Of a DNA stretch of 64,000 bases, positions 8,243 through 18,248 are shown in pieces. Source of the DNA: Wolinella succinogenes DSM 1740 (GTDB taxonomy: Bacteria > Campylobacterota > Campylobacteria > Campylobacterales > Helicobacteraceae); NCBI RefSeq assembly GCF_000196135.1, contig NC_005090.1, forward strand, positions 630,001-694,000. Reading direction: 5' to 3'. Position 1 is the stretch's first letter. Each line of letters starts with the position of its first letter. The notes under the pieces are model-generated. The model was not told the DNA's origin. It was given only the letters and a program-made list of their open reading frames with translations, and did not search any database. A program made the position numbers and the translations under genes.

Positions 8243-8923
8243 ATGGTGGTCAATCGAGGAAAGATAGAGAGTATGCTCATCCCCAAAATCCAAGAGGAGT
8301 TTTTGAAGGGGTTTGAGGCATTGCATGAGCTGGGAGCCTGCGTGGCCATGTTTGGTGGGGCACGCTTTGGCGAAGGAAGCCCCTACTATGAGCAAGCCAG
8401 AGAGATGGGACGAAGATTTGCCCAGATGGGCTATGGTGTGATCACGGGCGGGGGTCCGGGAATCATGGAAGCGGCCAATCGAGGAGCCAAAGAGGCGGGA
8501 GGTGTTTCGGTGGGGCTCAATATCAAGCTTCCCCACGAGCAGCACCCCAATCCCTATATCGATGTGAGCCTAGAGTTTAACTACTTTTTTGTGCGCAAAT
8601 TGATGTTCGTGAAATATTCCCATGCTTTTCTTATCTTTCCTGGGGGCTTTGGGACGCTAGATGAGATGTTTGAGGTGCTCACTTTGGTGCAGACGGGCAA
8701 AAGCACTCCCCTTCCTCTTGTCCTCTATGGGAGTGATTACTGGCGAGGATTGGAGAGCTGGCTCAAAGAGACGCTTCTTGCCCAAGGGGCAATCGCTCCA
8801 AACGATTGCGACTTTTGGGCGATGGTCGATTCGATGGAAGAGGTGTGTGAAGTCTTTAAGCGTTTTGATCTCTTTCCAAAGACGGATGAGATCAAGCAGA
8901 TTTGTGGCTGTCTAGACCTTTAA
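8243..8923 (+). CDS. LOG family protein (TIGR00730-type phosphoribohydrolase)
   Basis: 226 residues with the LOG motifs GGGPGIMEAANRGAKEAGG and PGGFGTLDEMFEVL, containing the paired PGG-GTxxE active site. Formerly called lysine decarboxylase; characterised members hydrolyse nucleotide 5'-monophosphates such as cytokinin ribotides or AMP to base and ribose 5-phosphate. With MtnK upstream a link to nucleoside/ribose salvage is plausible but inferred. Start at ATG 8243; a second ATG 30 nt downstream is possible. Convergent with the response regulator (4-nt overlap). Confidence 0.82.
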   Translation: MVVNRGKIESMLIPKIQEEFLKGFEALHELGACVAMFGGARFGEGSPYYEQAREMGRRFAQMGYGVITGGGPGIMEAANRGAKEAGGVSVGLNIKLPHEQHPNPYIDVSLEFNYFFVRKLMFVKYSHAFLIFPGGFGTLDEMFEVLTLVQTGKSTPLPLVLYGSDYWRGLESWLKETLLAQGAIAPNDCDFWAMVDSMEEVCEVFKRFDLFPKTDEIKQICGCLDL

Positions 8924-9579
8924 AATCGCTTGGCCCGATCGCCCAGTCCATAGCCGACATTGGTGATCATGGTGATGGAATCTTCGGGCAGCTTTTTGCG
9001 TAGCCTCTTGATGAGGGCGCGGATGTTGTTAAGATTCGATTCTTTCCCTTCCCAGACATACTCCTCCAACTCTTCATAGCTGACGATTCGCTTCAAATCT
9101 CTAGCAAAGAGCTTCAAAAAAGCCACCTCTTTAGGGGTAAGAGGAATCTCCTCCTGCTCTTTAAAGAGGCGTGAACAATCAAAGTAGAATCGATGCGATT
9201 CTCCAAAGTCGATTCCTTGACTCTGCACGAGACAGAATCGTTTCACTTTTTGGACGAGCTCATAGATATAAAAGGGCTTTTTGAGATAGTCATCACACCC
9301 CAAGCGATAGGCGCTTTGAATCTTCTCTAGGTCGTGATTGGCGCTGATGATGAGCGTGGGGATTTGGCGATGATGGAGGCGGATGCACTCAAGAACGCTA
9401 AGGCCATCCAGTGAGGGGACATTGATATCTAGGATAAAGCAGTCATAACCCTGATGAAGCACCTCTAGGCATGCCTCGCCATCGCTGTAGAGATCCACTT
9501 TATAGCCCTCATCGCGCAGGGCTTCAGCCATGAGATTGCTCAGCCGTTCGTTGTCTTCAAGAATGAGTATTTTCATCAT
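8920..9579 (-). CDS. OmpR-family response regulator
   Basis: 219 residues. Receiver domain 1-115 with acidic pair near 8, phosphoacceptor D50 (CFILDINVPSLDG) and conserved Lys in DDYLKKPFY; C-terminal winged helix (about 125-215, IPLTPKEVAFLKLF and NNIRALIKRLRKKL). It overlaps the upstream sensor kinase gene by 23 nt, so the two form a cognate pair. Targets are unknown; the next operon downstream of the pair's promoter side is aspA-dcuA-ansA, which could be regulated but this is guesswork. Confidence 0.9.
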   Translation of the reverse strand: MMKILILEDNERLSNLMAEALRDEGYKVDLYSDGEACLEVLHQGYDCFILDINVPSLDGLSVLECIRLHHRQIPTLIISANHDLEKIQSAYRLGCDDYLKKPFYIYELVQKVKRFCLVQSQGIDFGESHRFYFDCSRLFKEQEEIPLTPKEVAFLKLFARDLKRIVSYEELEEYVWEGKESNLNNIRALIKRLRKKLPEDSITMITNVGYGLGDRAKRF

Positions 9580-11782
9580 GCAGTTCTATCCTGAAACAGG
9601 CTCCTTCCTCAGTGTTAGAGACATTGATCTTGCCTCCCATTTTATCCTCAATGATCACTTTGGCCATATAGAGGCCAATTCCATGACCGCCGCTTTTAGT
9701 GGTGAAGTATATATCAAAAATGTGATTGATCGCCTCAAGGCTCACCCCACCCGCATTGTCGCTCACACTGATCTCTAGACGACCATTGAGGCGTTTGATG
9801 GAGAGAGTGATTTTCCCTTTTTTGATTCTCTTTCTGGCTTTGGCTTCTAAAATCGCATCTTTGGCGTTATTGATGAGGTTAAGCAGGGTCTGCATGAACT
9901 CATTGGGATAGCCTGTGGCGATGAAAGGGCGAGGAGAATCTTGAATATCTAGCTTCAGGTCAATGTAGTTGTATCGAATGTTGTGGCGGCAGAGCTCTAG
10001 GAGCTTTTGAGACACACTGACTACATTAAAAGAGCATTTTTGTTTGGAGGGGCGAACAAACTCTTGAAAATCGTTGAGCGTGTCACTCATGTAGGTCACT
10101 TGGGTCATGGTCTCTTTGGTGTACTCCTCAAGAATCGCAGGAGCGAGAGAGCCTTTGCGGCTTTTATAAACAAGCTCTTGGACAATGGTGGATATTTCGA
10201 CCAGAGGGCTTTTCCATTGGTGGGCGATAGAGGAGAATATTTCACCAATTTCAGCCAGCTTGCTCTGCTGTATCTGAAACTGCCTTTGGCGCTCTAGCTC
10301 CTCTTTGATACGCCGCTCTTTGGTCATATCAAAGAGGATGGTCACTACACCCGCCACTTTTTCGCTTTTGTCGTGATATTCGGAGGCTTGAACCAAGAAG
10401 CTGAGCGTCTCGCCTTCGTGGTTTTTAAAGTCAATATCATATTGCTCGCCTTCCCCTTGGAGTACTTTAGTGAGAAGACCCTCGAGCACGGGTGTATGTA
10501 AATCCCCGCAGATATCATAGACGCTCCTTCCTACTAGGCGATCTTTAGAGATTCCCAAAAGGCGGGTGAATTGAGCATTGCAATCGATTAAGAATCCTCT
10601 AGAATCACGCCAAAAGATGGGATTTTCGACGGAGCGCAGCAGAAGGTCGTTGAACTCGATCTTCTCATGCAAAAGCTCTTCGGCATTCATTCGCTTGATG
10701 AGATTCCAAAAGAGCATAAAGGCAAAAACAAGTACAAAGGGAAAAAATACAAAGACGTAATTAATGAGATCTCGATGTCGATCAAAAAAGTCCAAAGGGC
10801 GGTTAATTACTTCAAAACGAGAGAAAAACTCTGTTGTTTTCATAGGGGAGAGATCAATCTCCTTAAGCCTTGGATAAGAGAGTTGATAGAGATATTCATC
10901 GAAGGTCTTAAAATAGGGCGCACTCACTTCGTTGGAGAGAATTTTGAGTGCCAAGTCTCCTGTGGCTTCACCAAGGCGCTCGATGGGAACGAGCTTCCCC
11001 CCTAAAGCTCCTTTGTCGATAAAAAGAGTATCGGTCACAAAGACAGGAGTTTTTAGCTGGCCAATCATTTCAGCGATCTCTTTGTTTTGATAGAGTCTTC
11101 CAAGTTTGTCTTGATAAAAGCGGACAAAGAGGATGGCGCGAGAAGGGTTGTAATGAGAGAAAGTTTCTAAAATCTCCTCTCTCGTGGAGGAGCGAATATA
11201 GTTGATCTCTAGATGGGGGCTGAACTCCGCGATCGCCTCACGAATAAAACCCTCGCTATCGTCACCATTTTTGCTGATGTCATTGATGATATAGAGCTCT
11301 TTGAGGTTGGGAAAGAGCTTGGTGGCAATTTGGATATTTTCAGGGATAGCGCGCCGCTCTAAAAGGCCAAAAACCTTATCCGAAAGCCCCAATCTCTCTA
11401 GTCTGGCTGCATCAAAACGTTCCAATCCCGTAAAGAGCACCAGCTCATCTTTGAACATATCCTCGTAATGCTCTGTGACAAACTCAAAAGCAAAGTTGTC
11501 CACAGCAATGATAAGATCATACTTTCGCCCTTTAAACTGAAGGCGGTAGAGCTGACTTAAGCTTTCAAAATATTCATTAGAGTGGATTCGCTTGGAATCC
11601 ATGTAGAGCACGCTGGTTTCGATTTTGCTTTTATCAGCAAAGCTTTTCTCAATTCCTTTGATGACATCACCGCTCCATTGGAATCCGCGATGATAAGAGT
11701 TGATGACAAGAATCTGAAGCTTGGATTCGCCAAAAAGGGGAAGAAGGAAGAGGAGAAGTCCCAGCCAAATTTTCACGACCAA
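9557..11782 (-). CDS. Membrane sensor histidine kinase with ABC-substrate-binding-like sensor and PAS domain
   Basis: 741 residues. Signal peptide, then a periplasmic region of about 300 residues (LQILVINSYHRGFQWSGDV, typical of ABC_sub_bind-like sensors), a membrane span near 340-360 (FVFFPFVLVFAFMLFW), a PAS domain (SVENPIFWRDSRGFLID), a HisKA with the variant H box SSIAHQWKSPLVEI, and an HATPase with N box NLINNAKDAI and G box TKSGGHGIGLYMAK. All catalytic motifs are intact. It presumably senses a small ligand outside the inner membrane and signals to the overlapping OmpR-type regulator. Separated from ansA by a strong terminator. Confidence 0.9.
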   Translation of the reverse strand: MVVKIWLGLLLFLLPLFGESKLQILVINSYHRGFQWSGDVIKGIEKSFADKSKIETSVLYMDSKRIHSNEYFESLSQLYRLQFKGRKYDLIIAVDNFAFEFVTEHYEDMFKDELVLFTGLERFDAARLERLGLSDKVFGLLERRAIPENIQIATKLFPNLKELYIINDISKNGDDSEGFIREAIAEFSPHLEINYIRSSTREEILETFSHYNPSRAILFVRFYQDKLGRLYQNKEIAEMIGQLKTPVFVTDTLFIDKGALGGKLVPIERLGEATGDLALKILSNEVSAPYFKTFDEYLYQLSYPRLKEIDLSPMKTTEFFSRFEVINRPLDFFDRHRDLINYVFVFFPFVLVFAFMLFWNLIKRMNAEELLHEKIEFNDLLLRSVENPIFWRDSRGFLIDCNAQFTRLLGISKDRLVGRSVYDICGDLHTPVLEGLLTKVLQGEGEQYDIDFKNHEGETLSFLVQASEYHDKSEKVAGVVTILFDMTKERRIKEELERQRQFQIQQSKLAEIGEIFSSIAHQWKSPLVEISTIVQELVYKSRKGSLAPAILEEYTKETMTQVTYMSDTLNDFQEFVRPSKQKCSFNVVSVSQKLLELCRHNIRYNYIDLKLDIQDSPRPFIATGYPNEFMQTLLNLINNAKDAILEAKARKRIKKGKITLSIKRLNGRLEISVSDNAGGVSLEAINHIFDIYFTTKSGGHGIGLYMAKVIIEDKMGGKINVSNTEEGACFRIELHDENTHS

Positions 11783-11819
11783 CCTTTGAGTGAGTTTGTC
11801 GGAGTATTTTAGCCAAAAA

Positions 11820-11853
11820 AGAGCGGATGGTGGCTGCTAAAACCATCCGCTCT
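11820..11853 (-). terminator. Rho-independent terminator of the aspA-dcuA-ansA transcript
   Basis: Perfect 12-bp stem AGAGCGGATGGT / ACCATCCGCTCT with a 10-nt loop. Read on the minus strand it is followed by six or more T, so it stops transcription coming from ansA before the sensor kinase gene. Confidence 0.88.
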
Positions 11854-11936
11854 TGAACTTATAAGAAAGGGGAAAATGGAAAATTCTCTCAAAAATAGAA
11901 CGCCTCAAAGAGTCACCGACTTCAAGGGCTTTAGAG

Positions 11937-12018
11937 AGGGAATCTTGTTCTGCGGCAGCCCTAGGATTGAAAGAGACGGAGTGAAGATCCTAAGCAGTGC
12001 CGCAGAAAGAGAATCCCT
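11937..12018 (-). ncRNA. Long imperfect hairpin between ansA stop and its terminator, candidate structured 3' UTR or sRNA
   Basis: About 21 bases at 11937-11957 pair with 11998-12018 with three mismatches (core TTCTGCGGCA / TGCCGCAGAA perfect). Inside, CCTAGGAT and ATCCTAAG extend the stem around a purine-rich loop. GGGAATCT at 11938 could instead pair with AGATTCCC at 12025-12032, giving two exclusive folds. The intergenic region ends in a strong terminator at 11820-11853, so a 3'-UTR-derived RNA is possible. Strand is inferred from the ansA operon. No match to a known RNA family is recognised. Confidence 0.35.
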
Positions 12019-12041
12019 GTGAAGAGATTCCCTTTCTTGGA

Positions 12042-13103
<1,062 letters not shown>

Positions 13104-13120
13104 TCAAGTTAAAATCACAA

Positions 13121-13144
13121 CAGCCCAAGGAGAGTCTTGGGCTG
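13121..13144 (-). terminator. Intercistronic hairpin between dcuA and ansA
   Basis: Perfect 9-bp stem CAGCCCAAG / CTTGGGCTG with a 6-nt loop. On the minus strand the tail is T-rich (TTGTGATTTT) but interrupted. It may act as a partial terminator or RNA-end stabiliser that lowers ansA expression relative to aspA and dcuA. Confidence 0.5.
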
Positions 13145-13154
13145 CAACAGCGAA

Positions 13155-14456
13155 TTAGAGTAAGATGGGAGCGACGATGAAGCCAAGGGCTACAGAGATG
13201 CCAATGGCAAGGACGCCAGGAACAATGAAGGGGTGGTTGAAAACAAATTTCCCGATTCGAGTTGAACCTGTATCATCCATCTGAACCGCCGCTAGAAGTG
13301 TAGGATAAGTAGGAAGAACAAAAAGGGCGCTAACGGCAGCAAATGAGGCGATGAGCGTCACTGGATCCACGCTAAGAGCGATGGCTGCGGGGATGAGCGC
13401 CTTGGCAGTTGCAGCTTGAGAGTAGAGCAGCATGCTGGCGAAAAAGAGTGTGATGGCTAGCATCCAAGGGTGACCCTCAAGAATTCCGCCTGCAAAGCCT
13501 TTGATGTCATTAATGTGGTTGCTCACGAAAGTATCGCCCAGCCAAGCCACCCCAAGAACGCAGATGCACGCTGTCATACCCGACTTGAAAGTCGAGGCGT
13601 TGAGCACGGCATCGGTGTCGATCTTGGCAAACATCGCGATAAGAGTGGCGGTGGTGAGCATGAACATCATGATCGCCGAATCTCTACCCACGATAGGGTT
13701 TTGAATGAGGCCAACGTTTTTGCTGATAGCCGTAGCATAGAAGACCACCGCGAGGATTCCAACAAGGAATATAAGCACGGAGAGTTTAGCGCCAGGCTTA
13801 GCAACGTATTGGGTTTGACCTCGAAGTTTGACCATTCCTTTGGCGACACGCTCTTGATAGACAGGGTCTTTAGAGAGGTCGGTGTTAAAGAGGTTGCAGA
13901 TAAAGGCGGTGATCATGCACCCAATAAAAGTGGTAGGGATACAAATCGCCAAGAGTTGCAAATAACCTACACCAAGAGGCTCAAGCGCTCCACTCATGAA
14001 GACCACGGCCGCGGAGACAGGAGAGGCGGTGATGGCAATTTGAGAGGCGACCACGGCAATACTCAAGGGCACAGAGGGTTTCACGCCCTGTTCTTTAGCC
14101 ACCTTGGCAATCACGGGAAGGGTTGAGAAGGCGGTGTGTCCCGTTCCTGCAAGGAGTGTCATAAAGTAGGTGACCACGGGAGCCAAGAAGGTGATATGCT
14201 TGGGCTGGCTTCTTAGAAGCTTTTCGGCCAAATGGACGAGATAGTCCAAGCCTCCAGCCACTTGCATGGCGGCAATGGCAGCAATAACGGACATGATGAT
14301 AAGGATAACATCAATGGGGATGCTCCCAGGCTTGAGTCCAAGCCCAAGGCACAAAACGATCATTCCTAATCCGCCTGCATAACCAATGGCAATGCCACCA
14401 AGGCGGACGCCAAGGAAAATGGCGGCCAAAACAACGAGAATCTCGAAGACTAACAT
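13155..14456 (-). CDS. dcuA: Anaerobic C4-dicarboxylate transporter DcuA
   Basis: 433 residues, about ten or more membrane spans, no signal peptide. GTGHTAFSTLPVIAKVAKEQ and ASQIAITASPVSAAVV are typical Dcu family segments. Dcu carriers exchange external aspartate or fumarate for internal succinate across the inner membrane. It lies 12 nt after aspA and before ansA. Together they make a pathway: periplasmic asparagine to aspartate, import, then deamination to fumarate for respiration. Confidence 0.95.
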   Translation of the reverse strand: MLVFEILVVLAAIFLGVRLGGIAIGYAGGLGMIVLCLGLGLKPGSIPIDVILIIMSVIAAIAAMQVAGGLDYLVHLAEKLLRSQPKHITFLAPVVTYFMTLLAGTGHTAFSTLPVIAKVAKEQGVKPSVPLSIAVVASQIAITASPVSAAVVFMSGALEPLGVGYLQLLAICIPTTFIGCMITAFICNLFNTDLSKDPVYQERVAKGMVKLRGQTQYVAKPGAKLSVLIFLVGILAVVFYATAISKNVGLIQNPIVGRDSAIMMFMLTTATLIAMFAKIDTDAVLNASTFKSGMTACICVLGVAWLGDTFVSNHINDIKGFAGGILEGHPWMLAITLFFASMLLYSQAATAKALIPAAIALSVDPVTLIASFAAVSALFVLPTYPTLLAAVQMDDTGSTRIGKFVFNHPFIVPGVLAIGISVALGFIVAPILL

Positions 14457-14468
14457 ACTCTATCCTTC

Positions 14469-15884
14469 TTATTTTTTTGTTAGAGTGACGACTTTGGGCT
14501 TGATCATGTTTTCGGGTCGAATAATCTCTTCTAGCTCTTCTTTGCTAAGAAGTTTGCGCTCTAGGACGATATCGTGGACGGACTTGCCTGACTCTAGCGC
14601 CTCTTTGGCCACTGAAGTGGAGTTCTCATATCCGATGTAGGGGTTGAGCGCTGTGACGAGTCCGATGCTCTTAAGGACATAGTCGCGGCAGTTGTCAGCG
14701 TTGGCGGTGATTCCATTCACGCATTTTTCAGCCAAAGTTTCAAAAGCTCTTCTCATCATGTTGATAGAGCTAAAGAGGCTAAAGGCGATGACGGGCTCAA
14801 AAACGTTGAGCTGAAGCTGACCCCCTTCAGAGGCAATAGTTACAGTCATGTCGGCGCCAATAACGTGGTAGCAGACCTGATTGACCACTTCGGGAATCAC
14901 AGGATTAACCTTTCCAGGCATAATGGAGCTACCAGGCTGCATAGGGGGAAGATTGATCTCGCTAAGTCCCGCTCTTGGGCCTGAGCTAAGGAGTCTTAGA
15001 TCGTTGCAGATTTTGGAGACTTTGGTGGAGACACGCTTAAGAACACCAGAGATTTGGACATAAGCCCCTGTGTCTTGAGTCGCCTCAACAAGATCGCTGG
15101 CGGTGATAAAGGGTCGGCCTGTGACCTCTTGAAGTTTTTTCTCTACAAGCGTAGCGTAGTCAGGGTGAGAGTTGATTCCTGTTCCAATCGCGGTTGCCCC
15201 AAGGTTCATCTCTCGAACAAGGTTTCTAGCCTCTAGCACGCGATCGATATCTTCGGTCATCATGACGGCGTAGGTTTTAAACTCTTGACCTAGGGTCATG
15301 GGCACAGCGTCTTGGAGCTGGGTTCGACCCATCTTGATGATATCTTTGAATTCCTCGGCCTTTTTGGCAAAAGAGTCTCTTAGGATTCCCATGGAGACGG
15401 TGAGCTCGATGAGTTTTTCATACAGGGCAACGCGGAATGCCGTAGGATAGGCATCATTAGTAGATTGTGAGAGGTTGACGTGGTTGTTGGGGTGGCAATG
15501 TTTATATTCACCCTTTTTATGTCCCATGAGCTCAAGTGCGACGTTGGCGATCACTTCATTGGCGTTCATGTTGGTGGAAGTTCCAGCGCCTCCTTGGATG
15601 GCATCCACGACGAATTGGTCGTGATATTTTCCAGCGATGATGAGATCGCACGCTTCGCAGATGGCGTTTTTGATCTTCTCATCCAAGAGCCCAAGCTCAA
15701 AGTTGGCGAGTGCAGCGGCTTTTTTGACTTTAGCGAGTGAAGCAATGAAAGTGGGCATGCTTGAGAGTAGGACGCCTGAGATGTGGAAGTTCTCTTTCGC
15801 TCTAGCAGTTTGAACTCCATAATAGCAGTCGTTACTTAGCTCTAAGTCCCCAATAAGATCGTGTTCTATTCGTGTAGATGCCAT
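14469..15884 (-). CDS. aspA: Aspartate ammonia-lyase
   Basis: 471 residues, the normal length for AspA. The fumarase/aspartase signature GSSIMPGKVNP is present near residue 320, as are GGAGTSTNMNANEV and QSTNDAYPTAFR. It converts aspartate to fumarate and ammonia in the cytoplasm, feeding fumarate reductase. First gene of the aspA-dcuA-ansA operon on the minus strand. The C-terminal tail (RPENMIKPKVVTLTKK) is like that of other bacterial aspartases. Confidence 0.96.
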   Translation of the reverse strand: MASTRIEHDLIGDLELSNDCYYGVQTARAKENFHISGVLLSSMPTFIASLAKVKKAAALANFELGLLDEKIKNAICEACDLIIAGKYHDQFVVDAIQGGAGTSTNMNANEVIANVALELMGHKKGEYKHCHPNNHVNLSQSTNDAYPTAFRVALYEKLIELTVSMGILRDSFAKKAEEFKDIIKMGRTQLQDAVPMTLGQEFKTYAVMMTEDIDRVLEARNLVREMNLGATAIGTGINSHPDYATLVEKKLQEVTGRPFITASDLVEATQDTGAYVQISGVLKRVSTKVSKICNDLRLLSSGPRAGLSEINLPPMQPGSSIMPGKVNPVIPEVVNQVCYHVIGADMTVTIASEGGQLQLNVFEPVIAFSLFSSINMMRRAFETLAEKCVNGITANADNCRDYVLKSIGLVTALNPYIGYENSTSVAKEALESGKSVHDIVLERKLLSKEELEEIIRPENMIKPKVVTLTKK

Positions 15885-15909
15885 AACATCCCCCTCTGAA
15901 AGTATTTTA

Positions 15910-15945
15910 GGTTTAGGCGAGGAGGGGCTAAACCCTTTCGCCTAA
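15910..15945 (-). promoter_or_regulatory. Overlapping inverted repeats upstream of aspA
   Basis: GGTTTAG (15910-15916) pairs with CTAAACC (15928-15934), or TTAGGCGA (15913-15920) pairs with TCGCCTAA (15938-15945). The two stems share bases and exclude each other. The segment lies 26 nt upstream of the aspA start, in what would be the leader; it could be a regulatory leader or simply a weak terminator after the upstream HTH gene. Confidence 0.3.
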
Positions 15946-15988
15946 TCGAGGAGGAGTATAGGGGGCGGTTATGACAAAAAAATGACTT

Positions 15989-16354
15989 TTAGCGTCGTTT
16001 GAAGGAGAGAAGCTCTGATTTGATTTTGTGATACATATACTCTTTAGAGTGAAGATCAAGAGATAGAATTTCGCCTAGGATCTCTTTGAAATCATTTTCT
16101 CCAATTACACGCTCTTTAGCGCACTCTTGGGTGGTGTCTAGGAAGACCTCGCCAATCCCATTGCTGAGGTAGTTAAGGTTGATTCCCTCTTGGTTGGCAA
16201 TCTCAATCATCGACTTGGTGAGATTATCATCTCTTTTGAACTTAATCACCGCTTGTTCGGACATGCCGTACTTTTGAGCGATCACCTTGTTTTCAAACTT
16301 TCCATACTTTTTCTCGATCGCTGTTTTAAAGCGCTGACCGATAGTCTCTTTCAT
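15989..16354 (-). CDS. Small DNA-binding protein, CI-repressor-type helix-turn-helix
   Basis: 121 residues. Residues about 10-60 carry a helix-turn-helix resembling phage CI-type repressors (VIAQKYGMSEQAVIKFKRDD followed by IEIANQEGINLNYLSNG, the latter phrase being common in such proteins). No peptidase or metal site is visible in the short C-terminal part, which is acidic then helical. It stands alone, about 100 nt before aspA on the same strand; AT-rich sequence precedes it. A regulator by motif; targets unknown. No other phage genes are nearby. Confidence 0.6.
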   Translation of the reverse strand: MKETIGQRFKTAIEKKYGKFENKVIAQKYGMSEQAVIKFKRDDNLTKSMIEIANQEGINLNYLSNGIGEVFLDTTQECAKERVIGENDFKEILGEILSLDLHSKEYMYHKIKSELLSFKRR

Positions 16355-16548
16355 GTTTCTTCCTTTCTAGATGTGATAATTTATTTGTGTGTGGCAACCT
16401 GTGACATTAATGCAATTATATAACAAAAATAGCTTTTAAAAAAGTAAATTTTGAAAAATAATTGTAAATATTTTTTGAATAGGGGGAGTTTTTGAGAGAA
16501 GGTATCGTAGAATCTCTCCTGTTTTCCGATGTTTAAAGGAGATGATCA

Positions 16549-17112
16549 ATGTTTGAAATTTCTCACGCCACCCCTGGCGATTCCAAAGAGGCGGTAGGGC
16601 TACTCAGGGAAGCCATGGGGGAGATTGCCATGACTTTGACTCAAGAGAGCGATGAGGAGAGGATTTTGTCAGCTTTAGAGGAGTATTTCAAAAATCCCAG
16701 CACCCGAATAGGTTATCCTAGGGTGTGGCTCTATAGAGAGAAAGATGAGATTTTGGGCGCGATCAATCTCTATCTTGGAGACGAGGCAAAGAGGCTGGAT
16801 GAGGCGATTTTAGAATCGATTCGGAATCGAGGTAAACATCTTGAAGCCCTAGAGGTTGAATGCGAGGAGGGGGATTTATATATCGATTCTATCGCAGTTT
16901 CACCCAAAGCTAGGGGCCGAGGGATTGCCAAAAAATTGATCGAACACGCCTATGGTGAAGCTAGGCGCCTAGGGGCAAGTCAACTCTCTTTGGTGGTGGA
17001 TTGTGATAAAATCGAGGTCAAAGAATACTACGCGAGGCTTGGCTTTGTCACAGAGGGTGAGAAGTGGTTAGGCGGACACCTCTACTATCGTATGAAAAAG
17101 CCGCTTGTTTGA
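16549..17112 (+). CDS. GNAT family N-acetyltransferase
   Basis: 187 residues with the acetyl-CoA site IDSIAVSPKARGRGIAKKL (motif A, R-x-x-G-x-G/A) near residue 110-128 and C-terminal strand pattern VKEYYARLGFVTEGEKW typical of GNAT motif B. The substrate is not predictable. ATG 16549 is preceded by AAAGGAG. The following lipoprotein and cmoB genes are close and on the same strand, so these three may be one transcript. Confidence 0.85.
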   Translation: MFEISHATPGDSKEAVGLLREAMGEIAMTLTQESDEERILSALEEYFKNPSTRIGYPRVWLYREKDEILGAINLYLGDEAKRLDEAILESIRNRGKHLEALEVECEEGDLYIDSIAVSPKARGRGIAKKLIEHAYGEARRLGASQLSLVVDCDKIEVKEYYARLGFVTEGEKWLGGHLYYRMKKPLV

Positions 17113-17129
17113 GGGCAAAGGAGAGAAGA

Positions 17130-17333
17130 TTGCACTTTTTGATTCAAGGAATCCTCTATCTAGGGATAGGAATCTCTCTAGCGGGATGCCTCTATCCCAA
17201 CAAATGTGGGGTTTCGACCTATCTTTATGATGACAAAGAGGCCTACTATGACTCCCAAGGAACCTATAGAGAGAAGTGTCCTCCCAATAATGTCATGAAT
17301 TATCGTGATTTGGGGGTCAAAGGTGCAGAGTGA
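17130..17333 (+). CDS. Small lipoprotein
   Basis: 67 residues from TTG 17130, which follows AAAGGAG by about 8 nt. This start gives a clean lipoprotein signal: hydrophobic stretch, then lipobox SLAGC with Cys at about residue 20. The longer frame from 17064 overlaps the acetyltransferase and would spoil the signal. The mature part is short, with two more Cys, many Tyr and Asp ([18 protein letters not shown]). Probably anchored in a membrane facing the periplasm. Function unknown; overlaps the start of cmoB. Confidence 0.65.
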   Translation: MHFLIQGILYLGIGISLAGCLYPNKCGVSTYLYDDKEAYYDSQGTYREKCPPNNVMNYRDLGVKGAE

Positions 17334-18243
17334 AATCGTCGCTTCGCTCATTTTGGAGCGTGAAGAGGCGTGGCTTTCTCGTCGAGATATTGCCCCTTTA
17401 AGGGAACGATTGAAACACCTCCCTCAATTAGAGGGCGTGAGCGTGGGGCTAGAGGGTGAGGCGGTGAGCCTTTTTTGGGGTGAGATTAAAGAGGAGGAGA
17501 GGCAAGAGATCTATGAGTGCGCTAAAGCTCTGGTGCCTTGGCGCAAAGGACCTTTTTGGGTGGGAGACTTTTTGATTGATAGCGAGTGGGTCAGCGCCAA
17601 AAAATATGCCCTCCTGGAGCCTCATTTTGATCTTTGCAACAAGGATGTAGCCGATATTGGGTGCAATAATGGCTACTATATGTTCAGGATGTGGGGGCAA
17701 AAGCCCAAAAGCCTCACGGGCTTTGATCCCTCACCCCTTTGTCGCACGCAGTTTGATTTCATCAATCACTTCATCCAAGCACCCATTCGCTTTGAGCTTT
17801 TGGGGGTGGAACATTTAGAAGGGTATGGCAAGCTCTTTGATGTGATTTTTTGTTTGGGCGTGCTTTATCATCGAAGCGATCCCATTCAGACGCTCAAAAG
17901 TCTCTACAAAGGGCTAGCCAAAGGGGGAGAGCTCCTCTTGGATACGCTCATGATCGAAGGAGAGGAGGAGGTGGCGCTCACGCCCAAGGATCGCTACGCC
18001 AAGATGTCCAATGTCTATTTTATCCCCACTTTTAAGGCGCTTAGCCATTGGCTCCATCGCGCGGGATTTGAGAGAGTGGAGAAGCTAGAGATTGCCAAGA
18101 CGGGATTGGATGAGCAGAGGAAAACAGAGTGGATCAACTCTCAAAGTCTCGAAGACTTTCTTGATCCTTGCTCGCATGATCGCACCATTGAGGGCTATCC
18201 AGCCCCTAGACGAATCTACGTCAAAGCCTACAAAGGAGCCTAA
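17305..18243 (+). CDS. cmoB: tRNA U34 carboxymethyltransferase CmoB
   Basis: 312 residues. Class I methyltransferase fold with [17 protein letters not shown] (SAM/Cx-SAM loop) and [17 protein letters not shown], both diagnostic of CmoB, plus [17 protein letters not shown]. It transfers the carboxymethyl group from carboxy-SAM to 5-hydroxyuridine-34 of tRNA, giving cmo5U for wobble decoding; the partner CmoA is not in the window. Start GTG 17305 is used here; GTG 17323 with GGGGG upstream would shorten it by six residues and is equally possible. Confidence 0.88.
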   Translation: MIWGSKVQSEIVASLILEREEAWLSRRDIAPLRERLKHLPQLEGVSVGLEGEAVSLFWGEIKEEERQEIYECAKALVPWRKGPFWVGDFLIDSEWVSAKKYALLEPHFDLCNKDVADIGCNNGYYMFRMWGQKPKSLTGFDPSPLCRTQFDFINHFIQAPIRFELLGVEHLEGYGKLFDVIFCLGVLYHRSDPIQTLKSLYKGLAKGGELLLDTLMIEGEEEVALTPKDRYAKMSNVYFIPTFKALSHWLHRAGFERVEKLEIAKTGLDEQRKTEWINSQSLEDFLDPCSHDRTIEGYPAPRRIYVKAYKGA

Positions 18244-18248
18244 AATTC

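Noticed and set aside
13470-14126. 218-codon open frame on the plus strand opposite dcuA
   Set aside because: Composition is polar and low in hydrophobic core residues; dcuA on the other strand has clear family motifs, so this is a shadow frame.
17064-17129. Longer start for the small lipoprotein at ATG 17064
   Set aside because: It overlaps the acetyltransferase gene, adds a polar stretch before the lipoprotein signal and has no ribosome binding site; TTG 17130 fits better.
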